Shown piece by piece: positions 32,182 through 41,172 of a stretch of DNA of 64,000 nucleotides. The position numbers were made by a program, and so were the translations under genes. Position 1 is the stretch's first letter. The number at the start of each line of letters is the position of its first letter. This stretch comes from Metabacillus_B sp050107715 (GTDB taxonomy: Bacteria; Bacillota; Bacilli; Bacillales; Bacillaceae), in NCBI RefSeq assembly GCF_050107715.1, contig NZ_JBNILN010000010.1:50759-114758 (forward strand), read 5' to 3'. A model generated the notes under the pieces. That model saw only the letters and a list, made by a program, of their open reading frames with translations, searched no databases and had not been told where the DNA came from.

Positions 32182-33699
32182 ATGAGTACAGTAAAAGACA
32201 AGAAATTTGAGGCTTCACCGACAATCCGCGAAATGTATCAGCTTGTGATCAATGGGGAGCGGACAGACAGCCACTCAAATGAAACGTTTACTACATACAA
32301 TCCGGCAACCGGTGATGCGGTAGCGGTTGTGGCAAAAGCCTCGATGGAAGATGCAGACCGGGCTGTAAAAGCGGCGAGGGCAGCTTTTGATGCCGGTAAA
32401 TGGAAGCGTACACCGATCGGTAAACGCTCCCGTGTCCTGAACAAAATCGCGGCTATTATGAGATCCCGCTTTAATGAGCTGGTGGAGCTTGAGATTCTCG
32501 ATACAGGAAAATCTCTTTCAGCAGCTCAGGGACAGGTCATGCAGGCCATTGAGGATTTTGAGTTTTATGCAGGAGCGATTGTCGGTCACCGTGGAGAAGT
32601 GAACAATGTTCCCGGCCAATTCTTTAACTACACCCAAAAGGAACCGGTAGGTGTCTGCGCGCAAATCATCCCTTGGAACTATCCGCTCATGATGGCTGCC
32701 TGGAAAGTAGCGCCTGCAATCGCGGCCGGCTGCTCTGTCGTTTTAAAACCGGCAAGCCTGACCCCGCTGACGGCTATCGTTCTGACTGAAATCTGCCACG
32801 AAGCCGGTATTCCTCCGGGAGTTGTCAATGTGGTTCCAGGCTCAGGTTCAACAATTGGAAATTATTTAGTGGAACACCCTGAAGTGGATAAGGTGGCGTT
32901 CACCGGCTCCACACCGATAGGAAAAGATATTATGGCGAAAGCGAGTCAAACGCTGAAGCGTGTCACTCTCGAGCTCGGCGGAAAATCCCCGAATATCGTA
33001 TTTGCCGATGCCGACATTGAGGCAGCAGTTGCAGGGTCCCTATACGGCATTTTCTACAACACCGGCCAATCCTGTGAGGCACGGTCCCGCCTTTATGTAG
33101 AAGAAAGCATTTACGATGAGTTTATGGAGAAATTCATTGAGAAGGCCCACAAACTGAAGCTTGGCAATCCATTTAATGAAGAAACCCACATTGGAGCTGT
33201 GATCAGCAAGGATCAGCTTGAAACGATCGACAGCTACGTGCAGTCAGCCATTTCGGATGGTGCAGAGGTTGTGGCTGGCGGCAAACCGGCAGAGGTGGAA
33301 GGGTTCGAAGGCGGCTATTGGTATGAGCCGACCATTATCACGAACGTTACCCATGACATGAAAGCCGTCCAGGAGGAAATTTTCGGACCGGTTGTGGCCG
33401 TCATGAAGTTTAACGGCGAAAAAGAAGCGCTTGCTCTGGCCAATGACACCATTTTCGGACTTGGCTCCGCCATCTGGACAACCAATCAGGCCCGTGCGAC
33501 ACGTGTGGCCAACGAAATCAAAGCGGGGATCGTCATGGTTAACAGCCCGATTTCCGCGTTCCCCGGCACACCGTTCGGGGGCTATAAGCAATCTGGGTTT
33601 GGCCGTGAGCTGTGTGTAGAAACTCTGGATCTTTATACAGAAACAAAGAGTGTTCTGTCCTACTTCGGCACCCGTCCGCTGAATTTCTTTAACGTGTAA
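32182..33699 (+). CDS. Aldehyde dehydrogenase of the phenylacetate cluster
   Basis: 505 residues, NAD(P)-dependent ALDH. Motifs: IIPWNYPLMMAAWKVAPAIAAG, FTGSTPIGKDIM, VTLELGGKSPN (general-base Glu) and NTGQSCEARSRL (catalytic Cys), EEIFGPV. AGAAGGAG precedes the chosen ATG. It is not PaaZ: it has no C-terminal MaoC-like hydratase domain. Two roles are plausible: oxidising the open-chain semialdehyde after separate ring hydrolysis, or oxidising phenylacetaldehyde. Its position inside the ring-degradation operon favours the first. A terminator follows. Confidence 0.8.
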   Translation: MSTVKDKKFEASPTIREMYQLVINGERTDSHSNETFTTYNPATGDAVAVVAKASMEDADRAVKAARAAFDAGKWKRTPIGKRSRVLNKIAAIMRSRFNELVELEILDTGKSLSAAQGQVMQAIEDFEFYAGAIVGHRGEVNNVPGQFFNYTQKEPVGVCAQIIPWNYPLMMAAWKVAPAIAAGCSVVLKPASLTPLTAIVLTEICHEAGIPPGVVNVVPGSGSTIGNYLVEHPEVDKVAFTGSTPIGKDIMAKASQTLKRVTLELGGKSPNIVFADADIEAAVAGSLYGIFYNTGQSCEARSRLYVEESIYDEFMEKFIEKAHKLKLGNPFNEETHIGAVISKDQLETIDSYVQSAISDGAEVVAGGKPAEVEGFEGGYWYEPTIITNVTHDMKAVQEEIFGPVVAVMKFNGEKEALALANDTIFGLGSAIWTTNQARATRVANEIKAGIVMVNSPISAFPGTPFGGYKQSGFGRELCVETLDLYTETKSVLSYFGTRPLNFFNV

Positions 33700-33705
33700 A
33701 ACCTT

Positions 33706-33746
33706 GAGCGAGCGTATTCCCCAGCGGAAGCCGCTCGCATTTTTTC
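33706..33746 (+). terminator. Terminator between the ALDH gene and paaH
   Basis: GCGAGCG, 17-base loop, CGCTCGC then ATTTTTT. It divides the paa run into an upper (paaA to ALDH) and a lower (paaH, paaJ, hydratase) part, unless read-through occurs; no clear promoter was seen in the 25 bases left before paaH. Confidence 0.7.
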
Positions 33747-33770
33747 TATAGGGGAAAAGGGGGAAGAAAA

Positions 33771-34637
33771 ATGATCAAACATATCATGGTTGCCGGATCG
33801 GGCGTAATGGGAAGAGGGATCGCCTACGTGGCTGCAGCCGGAGGTTTCCGGGTTACGCTGGCTGATGTAAAAGAAGAAGCGCTCTTAAGCGCCAGGAACG
33901 AAATTGATGCTATTTTTCAAAAAGCAGTCGGTAGAGAGATTATGTTAAAAGATCAGGCCGAGCATGCGAAAGATAAGCTGGACTATTCTTCAAGCCTTGA
34001 AGAAGCATCAAAACAGGCAGACCTGATTATTGAGGCGGTTCCGGAAAAAAGGGAAATCAAGCAGGCGGTCTTTGAACTGTTTGATGCACATGCACCTGCC
34101 GGATGCCTTTTTGCCACGAATACGTCCACAATGAGTCCGACAGAAATCGGCTCCTTTACAAACAGACCGGCGCAGGTCATTGCCATGCATTTCTTCAATC
34201 CGGTACATAAAATGCCGCTCATTGAAATCATCCGCGGTCTGGAAACAAGCGATGAAACAGCAGAAGCCATTCAGCAGGTTTCCAGGCAGATGAAAAAAGA
34301 GACGGTTGTCATCAATGAGTTCCCAGGCTTTGTCACGAGCAGAATCAGCGCCCTTGTCGGGAATGAGGCGTTCTACATGCTTCAGGAGGGAGTAGGATCA
34401 GCAGAGGAAATCGATAAAGCGATCCGCCTCGGGCTGAATTATCCAATGGGTCCGTTTGAACTCGGGGACCTGGTAGGACTGGATACAAGACTTAACAATT
34501 TAACCTATCTCCATCAGACGCTTGGGGAAAAATACAGACCCGCACCGCTGCTCGTACAATATGTCAAGGCAGGCAGGCTTGGCCGCAAGTCGGGAAAGGG
34601 TGTTTACACGTATACAAATGAAGGGAAAGGTGATTGA
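33771..34637 (+). CDS. paaH: 3-hydroxyadipyl-CoA dehydrogenase, PaaH-like
   Basis: 288 residues, 3-hydroxyacyl-CoA dehydrogenase. NAD-binding VAGSGVMGRGIAYVAAAGG, catalytic His in MHFFNPVHKMPLIEII with the downstream Glu, and the C-terminal NYPMGPFELGDLVGLDT motif. It oxidises 3-hydroxyadipyl-CoA to 3-oxoadipyl-CoA. GGGGGAAG binding site; followed three bases later by the thiolase gene. Confidence 0.9.
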   Translation: MIKHIMVAGSGVMGRGIAYVAAAGGFRVTLADVKEEALLSARNEIDAIFQKAVGREIMLKDQAEHAKDKLDYSSSLEEASKQADLIIEAVPEKREIKQAVFELFDAHAPAGCLFATNTSTMSPTEIGSFTNRPAQVIAMHFFNPVHKMPLIEIIRGLETSDETAEAIQQVSRQMKKETVVINEFPGFVTSRISALVGNEAFYMLQEGVGSAEEIDKAIRLGLNYPMGPFELGDLVGLDTRLNNLTYLHQTLGEKYRPAPLLVQYVKAGRLGRKSGKGVYTYTNEGKGD

Positions 34638-34640
34638 ATC

Positions 34641-35837
34641 GTGCGTGAAGCGGTAATCGTCGATGCTCTCAGAACACCTGTCGGCCGCTACAAAGGAGCC
34701 CTGAAATCCGTTCGCCCGGATGACTTGGGAGCGATCGTCCTGAAAGGGCTGCTGGAGCGGAATAAGGGCCTGGCTCAAATTGAAGAGGTCGTTTTTGGCT
34801 GCGCGAACCAGGCCGGAGAGGATAATAGAAACGTTGCACGCATGTCGGCCCTGCTTGCCGGCCTGCCTGTGGAAACAGGCGGTACGACCATTAACCGCCT
34901 GTGCGGCTCGGGCCTCGATGCAGTCAATTATGCTGCCAGAGCGATCATAGCAGGAGAAGGGGACATCTACATAGCAGGGGGAACAGAAAGTATGACACGG
35001 GCCCCTTTTGTCATGGGAAAACCCGAATCCGATTATCCGAGAGGAACGATCGACCTGCTCGACACAACCATCGGCTGGCGCTTTATTAATGAAAGACTGC
35101 AGGAAAAATTCGGGACGGATTCCATGCCGGAAACAGCAGAAAATGTTGCAAGGCAGTTTGGCATTGCAAGAGAAGAGCAGGACCGGTTTGCCTATCACAG
35201 CCAGATGAAGGCAGCAGCAGCAATGGAAGCCGGAAAATTTGCAGAAGAAATCATTCCAGTCTCCATCCGCGACAGAAAAGGGAAGGGATTTATTGTAGAC
35301 CGGGATGAGCATCCGCGGCCTGAAACGACGAGGGAAAAACTAGCTTCTTTGCGGCCGCTGTTCTCAGGGGGAACGGTCACAGCCGGGAATGCGTCCGGAG
35401 TGAATGACGGAGCGGCGGCTCTATTGATCATGAGCCTTGAAAAAGCAAACGAGCTTGGACTAAAACCCCTCGCAAAATATAAGGTTTCTGCCGTTGCAGG
35501 ACTGGAGCCTTCCATCATGGGAATGGGACCCGTGCATGCCTCCCAAAAAGCTCTCACCCGTGCCGGACTCTCGGCAGCTGACCTTGGGCTGATCGAATTG
35601 AACGAGGCCTTTGCCTCTCAATCTATCGCCTGCATTAACGAGCTGGGACTCGATCCCGAAAAGGTAAATGTTAACGGAGGGGCTATTGCATTTGGCCATC
35701 CTCTTGGAGCAAGCGGCGCCAGAATCCTGACGACTTTGATTTATGAAATGAAACGCAGACAGGTCCGGTTCGGTCTCGCCACGATGTGCGTCGGGGTAGG
35801 TCAGGGCATTGCGACCATTGTAGAAAATATAGAATAA
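34641..35837 (+). CDS. paaJ: 3-oxoadipyl-CoA thiolase, PaaJ-like
   Basis: 398 residues, GTG start. Thiolase motifs: nucleophile Cys in NRLCGSGLDAVNYAAR (about 90), GGTESMTRAPFVMGK (the latter typical of beta-ketoadipyl-CoA thiolases), NVNGGAIAFGHPLGASG (His) and the second Cys in MCVGVGQG. It cleaves 3-oxoadipyl-CoA to succinyl-CoA and acetyl-CoA and also 2,3-didehydro-3-oxosuberyl-CoA in the Paa pathway. Confidence 0.92.
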   Translation: MREAVIVDALRTPVGRYKGALKSVRPDDLGAIVLKGLLERNKGLAQIEEVVFGCANQAGEDNRNVARMSALLAGLPVETGGTTINRLCGSGLDAVNYAARAIIAGEGDIYIAGGTESMTRAPFVMGKPESDYPRGTIDLLDTTIGWRFINERLQEKFGTDSMPETAENVARQFGIAREEQDRFAYHSQMKAAAAMEAGKFAEEIIPVSIRDRKGKGFIVDRDEHPRPETTREKLASLRPLFSGGTVTAGNASGVNDGAAALLIMSLEKANELGLKPLAKYKVSAVAGLEPSIMGMGPVHASQKALTRAGLSAADLGLIELNEAFASQSIACINELGLDPEKVNVNGGAIAFGHPLGASGARILTTLIYEMKRRQVRFGLATMCVGVGQGIATIVENIE

Positions 35838-35852
35838 GAGAGAAGGATGGCT

Positions 35853-36629
35853 ATGGAAAATGTACTTGTGAAAAAGAAAGAGGGCCTGGCTTACGTTACA
35901 TTGAACCGGCCGGAATCCCTGAACTGCTTCAATTTTGACATGCTGATGGAATTAGGGGAATTAACGGAAAAGCTCCGCCATGACAAGGAGACACGTGTCG
36001 TCATTTTCACAGGAGCGGGAGAGAAGGCCTTCAGTTCCGGAGCCGACTTAAAGGAAAGAAAAACACTCAGCGAGGAAGATGTGCGCAGAAATGTTCACAA
36101 AATCAGGACTGTTTTCCATGAAATCTCCAAGCTTCCGCAAGTAACGATCGCAGCTGTAAACGGCTATGCCTTTGGCGGAGGGTTTGAGCTTATGCTTGCC
36201 TGTGATTTCCGTCTGGCTGCAGACCATGCCCGGATGGGACTCACTGAGACGAGCTGGGCGATTATTCCCGGTGCCGGGGGAACCCAGAGGCTGCCTCGGC
36301 TTATCGGGGAAGCGAAAGCAAAGGAACTGATTCTAACCGCCAGAAAACTGGATGCCGCTTCAGCATTTAACTTCGGCATTTTAACGGGAATCACTTCCTC
36401 AGACAGGCTCATGCAGGAGTGTGAAGACCTGGCAAGGGAAATTCTGAGCAATGGACCGGTAGCCGTAGAGCAGGCCAAATATGCCATCAGCTGCGGGATG
36501 GAAACAGACCTTGCTACGGGACTTGAAATTGAAGCGAAAGCCTACGAGCTTACCATCCCGACGTATGACAGAAGAGAAGCGCTCAACGCCTTTTCCGAAA
36601 AACGCCCTCCGCAATTTATAGGAAAATAG
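35853..36629 (+). CDS. Second enoyl-CoA hydratase of the paa cluster
   Basis: 258-residue crotonase with both glutamates (GGGFELMLACD and GLTETSWAIIPGAGGTQRL). The ATG is chosen two codons inside an earlier ATG that abuts the ribosome binding site. In strains without PaaZ a separate hydratase-type enzyme has to hydrolyse the oxepin ring; this protein or the PaaF-like one is the candidate (inference). It ends the lower paa run; paaX follows after 86 bases. Confidence 0.8.
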   Translation: MENVLVKKKEGLAYVTLNRPESLNCFNFDMLMELGELTEKLRHDKETRVVIFTGAGEKAFSSGADLKERKTLSEEDVRRNVHKIRTVFHEISKLPQVTIAAVNGYAFGGGFELMLACDFRLAADHARMGLTETSWAIIPGAGGTQRLPRLIGEAKAKELILTARKLDAASAFNFGILTGITSSDRLMQECEDLAREILSNGPVAVEQAKYAISCGMETDLATGLEIEAKAYELTIPTYDRREALNAFSEKRPPQFIGK

Positions 36630-36715
36630 ACGAAAAAAGTTGACAGAAGGGAACCATTCATTGTCAAATGGAGGATAATAGAGCGCTTAACTTTTCATAG
36701 AGAGTAGTGAAGGCA

Positions 36716-37609
36716 ATGAACAGCACCATCAACACGAGATCCATGATCTTTACCCTATACGGGGATTACATCCGCCATTACGGCAACGAAATTTGGATCG
36801 GCAGCCTGATCCGCTTGCTGAAGGAGTTCGGCCACAACGAACAATCCGTCCGGGCCGCTATCTCCAGAATGAACAAACAGGGATGGGTAACCTCAAAAAA
36901 AATCGGCAACAAAAGCCATTATTTCCTGACAGAACGCGGAGCCGTACGCATGGAAGAAGCCGCCAAGCGGATCTTCAAGCTAAGTCCCGACAAATGGGAC
37001 GGCAAGTGGCGGCTATTCATCTATTCCATTCCCGAAGAAAAGCGGGCAATCCGCGATGAGCTTCGCAAAGAACTCGTCTGGAGCGGCTTCGGGACGATGG
37101 CTAACAGCTGCTGGGTTTCGCCGAACGAATTGACCAAAGAAGTATACGCCCTCATGGATAAATACGAAATCCGTCCGTACGTGCACTTCTTCGCAGCCCA
37201 ATACGACGGCCCCCATGAAAACAAAAAACTCGTAGAAGAATGCTGGGACCTAAACGAAATTAACCAGCGCTACGAAGAGTTTATTGGCGGCTACAGCCAA
37301 AAGTACATCATCGATAAAAACAAAATTCAAAAAGGGGAAATGACCGACGCCGAATGCTTCGTTGAGCGCACCAAGCTCGTACACGAATACCGGAAGTTCC
37401 TCTTCAGCGACCCCGGTCTGCCCGAAGAGCTGCTCCCGGAAAAATGGCTCGGCAGCCACGCCGCCTCCCTCTTCAGCAGCTACTACCGCGAACTTGCGGA
37501 ACCGGCCAGCCGCTTCTTTGAAGAGGTATTCAAAGAAGGAAACGAACTAACGAACAAAGACTCTGAATACGATATTTATCAGCATCCGCTGCTGGTGGAG
37601 GAGAAATAA
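36716..37609 (+). CDS. paaX: Phenylacetic-acid-responsive repressor PaaX
   Basis: About 298 residues. N-terminal winged-helix PaaX domain (STINTRSMIFTLYGDYIRHYGNEIWIGSLIRLLKEFGHNEQSVRAAISRMNKQGW), middle PaaX-like domain (WDGKWRLFIYSIPEEKRAIRDELRKELVWSGFG) and C-terminal dimerisation domain. PaaX repressors are released by phenylacetyl-CoA. It is the only regulator encoded in the island and is the leading candidate for binding the 21-bp dyad found at three promoters. TTGACA..TGTCAA (36640-36666) upstream is a short inverted repeat that could be its own control site. Confidence 0.92.
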   Translation: MNSTINTRSMIFTLYGDYIRHYGNEIWIGSLIRLLKEFGHNEQSVRAAISRMNKQGWVTSKKIGNKSHYFLTERGAVRMEEAAKRIFKLSPDKWDGKWRLFIYSIPEEKRAIRDELRKELVWSGFGTMANSCWVSPNELTKEVYALMDKYEIRPYVHFFAAQYDGPHENKKLVEECWDLNEINQRYEEFIGGYSQKYIIDKNKIQKGEMTDAECFVERTKLVHEYRKFLFSDPGLPEELLPEKWLGSHAASLFSSYYRELAEPASRFFEEVFKEGNELTNKDSEYDIYQHPLLVEEK

Positions 37610-37643
37610 CCATGGCTGCTGGGCCGGTGCTGGGCCGGGGCAT

Positions 37644-37892
37644 GTCCCCACATGCTTCACCGCAGCGGGGGACGGAGACCGGCGAGTGCAGCCTCATATA
37701 CCCCAAGGGATTCGGGAAGCGGTGCCGGAGCTTTAGTATGGTAGAGAAGCAGGGGCCAGGCACCGTGCCTGTCCCCACATGCTTCACCGCAGCGGGGGAC
37801 GGAGACCGGCGATTGCAGCCTCATATACCCCAAGGGATTCGGCAAACGGTGCCGGAGCTTTAGTATGCTAGAGAAGCAGGGGCCAGGCACCC
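37644..37892. repeat. Tandem duplication of a 127-bp GC-rich noncoding unit
   Basis: Two copies, beginning at GTCCCC in 37644 and 37771, nearly identical. Contents include GCAGCGGGGGACGGAG, GGTGCCGGAGCTTTAGTA and GGGGCCAGGCACC. Short frames cross it but have no start signals or protein-like composition. Partial further pieces run to about 37930. It shares phrases with the 83-bp array at 42925. Confidence 0.85.
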
Positions 37893-37985
37893 CGTACCGG
37901 AGCTCGGCAGATGATTCCTGGAGTGGTGCCTGAGCTTTGTTTGGTCTGCTGGTACAGGCCGGGCCAAACCCTCTCCTCCCCATTA

Positions 37986-37999
37986 TGTAAACGCTTACA
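37986..37999. promoter_or_regulatory. Perfect cre site before the nitronate monooxygenase-like gene
   Basis: TGTAAACGCTTACA is a perfect 14-bp palindrome and matches the CcpA consensus. It ends two bases before the ribosome binding site, so CcpA should repress this gene on preferred sugars. Confidence 0.8.
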
Positions 38000-38020
38000 C
38001 AAAGGAAGGGAGCTTTTAGT

Positions 38021-38971
38021 TTGAACCGTTTATGCAGCATTCTCAATATTGAAGTGCCCATCCTTCAAGGGGGGATGGGGAACATTAGCAATGCCAAGCT
38101 TACGGCTGCCATTTCGGAGGCCGGGGCGCTTGGTACGATTGGTGCCGGGACGCGCACACCTGATGAGGTGGAGAGGATTATACTGGAGACGAAGGAAAGG
38201 ACTGCCAGACCATTTGCTGTCAATGTGGCGCTTTCGGTTTCTACCCACGCGAAAGAGCTGGCTGAAATAATCGTAAAGCATGAGGTAAAAGCTGTTTCGT
38301 TATCAGCAGGAAATCCTGCCCCCTTTATCCCTTACTTTCAAGAGCATGGAGTAAAGGTGCTGGCTGTGACCGCTTCTGTCAGGCAGGCGGAAAAAGCCCA
38401 AGCAGGTGGGGCGGACATTATCGTTGGTGAAGGGTTTGAGGCAGCCGGGCTGAATTCTCCGCTGGAGACCACAACACTTGCGCTCATCCCTCAGCTTGTG
38501 GATGCGGTTCAAATTCCTGTAGCTGCAGCCGGAGGCATTGCGGATGGGCGGGGGCTTGCTGCCATGCTTGTGCTTGGTGCAGAAGGAGTTCAGATGGGGA
38601 CAAGGTTTATTGCAACGAAAGAAGCCCCTTTTTCTCCGCTGTATAAGCAGCGCCTTTTAGAAGCGGATGATCATGGGACCATGGTGATCGGCCGTTCAGT
38701 GGGAAGAGTGAGAAGAGTCCTGAGAAATCCTTATGCCGGACGTGTGCTTGATAACGAAAGTAAGGGCATGTCACTTGAAGAATATAGCCGCCAAACCGAT
38801 GAAGAGTTTCATATTGCCGGTGCAATTGATGGAAACGAGAATGCAGGTTATTGGAACAGCGGCCAGATAGCAGGATTGATTCGGGAAATTCCTTCTGTAA
38901 AAGAAGTCATAAACGAGATGAAAACAGACTTTGATAAAGCGGCCGCCAGACTGAAAGAAATAAATTTTTAA
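38021..38971 (+). CDS. Nitronate monooxygenase / 2-nitropropane dioxygenase-like FMN enzyme
   Basis: 316 residues from TTG (AAAGGAAGGGAG upstream). TIM-barrel flavoprotein: IPILQGGMGNIS-type start, GALGTIGAGTRTPDEVE, PFAVNVALS, GGADIIVGEGFEAAG and PVAAAGGIADGRGLAAMLVLGAEGVQMGTRFIATKEA (FMN phosphate site). The same fold includes FabK enoyl-ACP reductases; the C-terminal REIPSVKEVINEM tail is common to both, so the precise reaction is open. It could oxidise a side product of the pathway. It has its own cre-controlled transcription and lies between the two repeat arrays. Confidence 0.75.
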   Translation: MNRLCSILNIEVPILQGGMGNISNAKLTAAISEAGALGTIGAGTRTPDEVERIILETKERTARPFAVNVALSVSTHAKELAEIIVKHEVKAVSLSAGNPAPFIPYFQEHGVKVLAVTASVRQAEKAQAGGADIIVGEGFEAAGLNSPLETTTLALIPQLVDAVQIPVAAAGGIADGRGLAAMLVLGAEGVQMGTRFIATKEAPFSPLYKQRLLEADDHGTMVIGRSVGRVRRVLRNPYAGRVLDNESKGMSLEEYSRQTDEEFHIAGAIDGNENAGYWNSGQIAGLIREIPSVKEVINEMKTDFDKAAARLKEINF

Positions 38972-38987
38972 ATATTCTAAATATTTA

Positions 38988-39035
38988 TTGACGTGCCAAT
39001 TTCCTGATGATACCATTACGTTGAAATAACGCACT
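38988..39035 (+). promoter_or_regulatory. ABC transporter promoter with island dyad, copy 2
   Basis: TTGACG (38988-38993), 17-bp spacer, TACCAT (39011-39016). The dyad ATTACGTT-N5-AACGCACT (39015-39035) again overlaps the last two bases of the -10. The leader is only about 80 bases, too short for a T-box. Confidence 0.75.
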
Positions 39036-39101
39036 TGATATTTTCGACATACTTTTTGTAAGAGTTTTACAGTTCTTATATCAAAAGGGGGATTTTTGCT
39101 G

Positions 39102-40103
39102 ATGAAAAAGGCGAAGGTATGGCTTGGAATGGCTGTAGCAGCAGGTCTGATTTTGAGCGGATGCGGAAATAAACAGAATGCTTCCGGCGGAGAAGGCGGC
39201 AGCGGGGAAGAAGCAGGAAAAACGTATAAAATCGGAGTCACCCAAATTGTGGAGCATGCCTCCCTTGACGATGCTTTTAAAGGATTTAAAAAAGCGCTGG
39301 AGGACAAAGGGATAAAAGCGGAATTTGATGTAAAGAACGCGCAGGGGGATTCAAGCACAAATACGACCATTGCCACGACCCTCGTGAGCCAAAAGCCTGA
39401 TCTGATCTTCGCTAACTCTACCCCAAGCTCACAGGCAGCGCTGAGCGCAACAAAGGACATTCCGATTTTATTCAGCTCAGTGACCGATCCTGTTGGAGCG
39501 GAGCTGGTTGATTCATTAGAGAAACCCGGAGGAAATGTAACTGGCACTATCGATGCTCATCCTGATGCAATTCTAAACACGATGAAGTTTATTAAAGAAG
39601 AGCTTGGAGGGGAAAAAGTCGGCATGCTCTACAATGCGGGAGAGCAGAATTCCGTGTCCCAGGTGGAATCGGTGAAGAAAGTAATGGAAGAACTGGAACT
39701 CGAGCCGGTAACAGCTTCCGTCTCAACCAGTGCTGACGTCAAGCAGGCGGCTGAGTCCATGGCGGGAAAAGTGGATGCGTTTTACATCGTTACTGATAAC
39801 ACCGTCATTTCCGCTGTTGAATCTGTCGTTTCAGTAGCAAATGATAAGAAAATCCCGCTGCTTACCGCTGATTTGGACTCGCTGAACCGGGGTGCCTTTG
39901 CGGCTTACGGATTTAAATATTACGACATTGGCTACCAGGCAGGCGAAATGGCTGCGCAAGTACTGACTGGAGAGAAGAAGGCAGGGGACATTCCGGTGGA
40001 AGTGCCAGGAGATCTTAAGCTGATGATTAACAAACAGGCAGCTGAAGCAATGGGCATTGAAATCAAGCCGGAGTGGGATGAGCAGGCTGAATACACTGAA
40101 TAA
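39102..40103 (+). CDS. ABC transporter substrate-binding lipoprotein, TrpX/COG2984 type
   Basis: 333 residues. Lipoprotein signal peptide with lipobox LILSGC (Cys near residue 20), Gly/Ser linker, then a type-I periplasmic-binding fold: YKIGVTQIVEHASLDDAFKGFKKAL, DLIFANSTPSSQAALSATKDIPILFSSVTDPVGA and AFAAYGFKYYDIGYQAGEMAAQVLTG. This COG2984 family includes the T-box-linked TrpX proteins proposed to bind aromatic amino acids. With a Phe dehydrogenase operon downstream and paa upstream, phenylalanine is the likely ligand (inference). Confidence 0.85.
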   Translation: MKKAKVWLGMAVAAGLILSGCGNKQNASGGEGGSGEEAGKTYKIGVTQIVEHASLDDAFKGFKKALEDKGIKAEFDVKNAQGDSSTNTTIATTLVSQKPDLIFANSTPSSQAALSATKDIPILFSSVTDPVGAELVDSLEKPGGNVTGTIDAHPDAILNTMKFIKEELGGEKVGMLYNAGEQNSVSQVESVKKVMEELELEPVTASVSTSADVKQAAESMAGKVDAFYIVTDNTVISAVESVVSVANDKKIPLLTADLDSLNRGAFAAYGFKYYDIGYQAGEMAAQVLTGEKKAGDIPVEVPGDLKLMINKQAAEAMGIEIKPEWDEQAEYTE

Positions 40104-40122
40104 CAGTTAGGGGCGATTCGCA

Positions 40123-41172
40123 ATGTTTTCTGCATTATTCGGTTCTGTTGAATTGGGCATCATTTATGCCATCATGGCGCTTGGCGTCTATTTATCCTTC
40201 AGGGTGCTTGATTTTCCTGACCTGACCGTTGATGGGAGCTTCGTTACTGGAGCTTCCGTGGCGGCGGCAATGATCGTGCTCGGCTTTAATCCTTTAGCGG
40301 CGACTGCAGCAGCTGCAGCAGCAGGCTTTGCAGCGGGGTCGATAACAGGGGTCTTGAATACAAAGGGGAGGATCAACCCGCTGCTTTCAGGAATATTGAT
40401 GATGATTGCTTTGTACTCCATCAATCTGCGCATCATGGGAACGACTTCAGAAACGTCGATTGGCGTTCCGAATATTCCTCTCCTAAATTCTGAAACCATC
40501 TTTACATGGGTATCTGATTTTTCAAAGAATCTTGGGATTGATGCTCCTTTAAATGGAATGCTCTCGGCTATTGGATTAGGCAGCAGCCTTCCGTCTGGCT
40601 GGGGCATCCTGATCTTTATGCTGCTCGTGACCTTTGCGATTAAGGGGCTGACGGACCTCTTTCTTAAGACCGAGACCGGGCTTGCCATCCGCGCTACCGG
40701 TGATAACCGGCGGATGATCCGCAGTTTTTCCGCCAACACAGATTCCCTGATAATTTTGGGTCTGGGGCTATCCAATGCGTTAGTTGCCTCATCCGGTGCA
40801 TTGGTGGCACAATATGCCAAGTTCTCGGATATCGGAATGGGAATCGGGATGATCATAATCGGACTTGCTTCTGTCATTATTGGAGAAGCGATATTCGGCA
40901 CGAAAACCATTGCCAGAACGACGCTTGCTGTCATCGGCGGGGCTGTTATCTACAGGATTGTCATTAGTCTTTCTCTGCAGGTTGAATGGCTGGATACCGG
41001 AGATTTAAAGCTGATCACCGCAGTGATTGTTATTTTCGCATTGATTGTTCCGATGATTCTCGAGCGGTACAGGCAGAAAAAGCGAAAAGAGAAGCGCTAC
41101 CAGGAGCGGATGCGGGAGCTTCACGGTGTAAATGGAGAGGGGGAGGCCATTGCTGCATCTAAAGCAGATTAA
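40123..41172 (+). CDS. ABC transporter permease, TrpY/COG4120 type
   Basis: 349 residues, eight to ten membrane helices, branched-chain-amino-acid-type permease fold (LGIIYAIMALGVYLSFRVLDFPDLTVDGSFVTGASVAAAMIV; GLAIRATGDNRRMIRSFSANTDSLIILGLGLSNALVASSGALVAQY; GMIIIGLASVIIGEAIFG). The C-terminus is highly basic (RYRQKKRKEKRYQERMREL). Same operon as the binding protein (20 bp) and overlaps the ATPase gene. Confidence 0.87.
   Translation: MFSALFGSVELGIIYAIMALGVYLSFRVLDFPDLTVDGSFVTGASVAAAMIVLGFNPLAATAAAAAAGFAAGSITGVLNTKGRINPLLSGILMMIALYSINLRIMGTTSETSIGVPNIPLLNSETIFTWVSDFSKNLGIDAPLNGMLSAIGLGSSLPSGWGILIFMLLVTFAIKGLTDLFLKTETGLAIRATGDNRRMIRSFSANTDSLIILGLGLSNALVASSGALVAQYAKFSDIGMGIGMIIIGLASVIIGEAIFGTKTIARTTLAVIGGAVIYRIVISLSLQVEWLDTGDLKLITAVIVIFALIVPMILERYRQKKRKEKRYQERMRELHGVNGEGEAIAASKAD

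Noticed and set aside
37612..38061. Several frames through the 127-bp repeats
   Set aside because: They repeat with the DNA unit, lack start signals, and lie in clearly noncoding tandem repeats.
38972..39101. T-box riboswitch before the aromatic ABC transporter
   Set aside because: Leader of about 80 bases has no specifier stem, T-box bulge or terminator.
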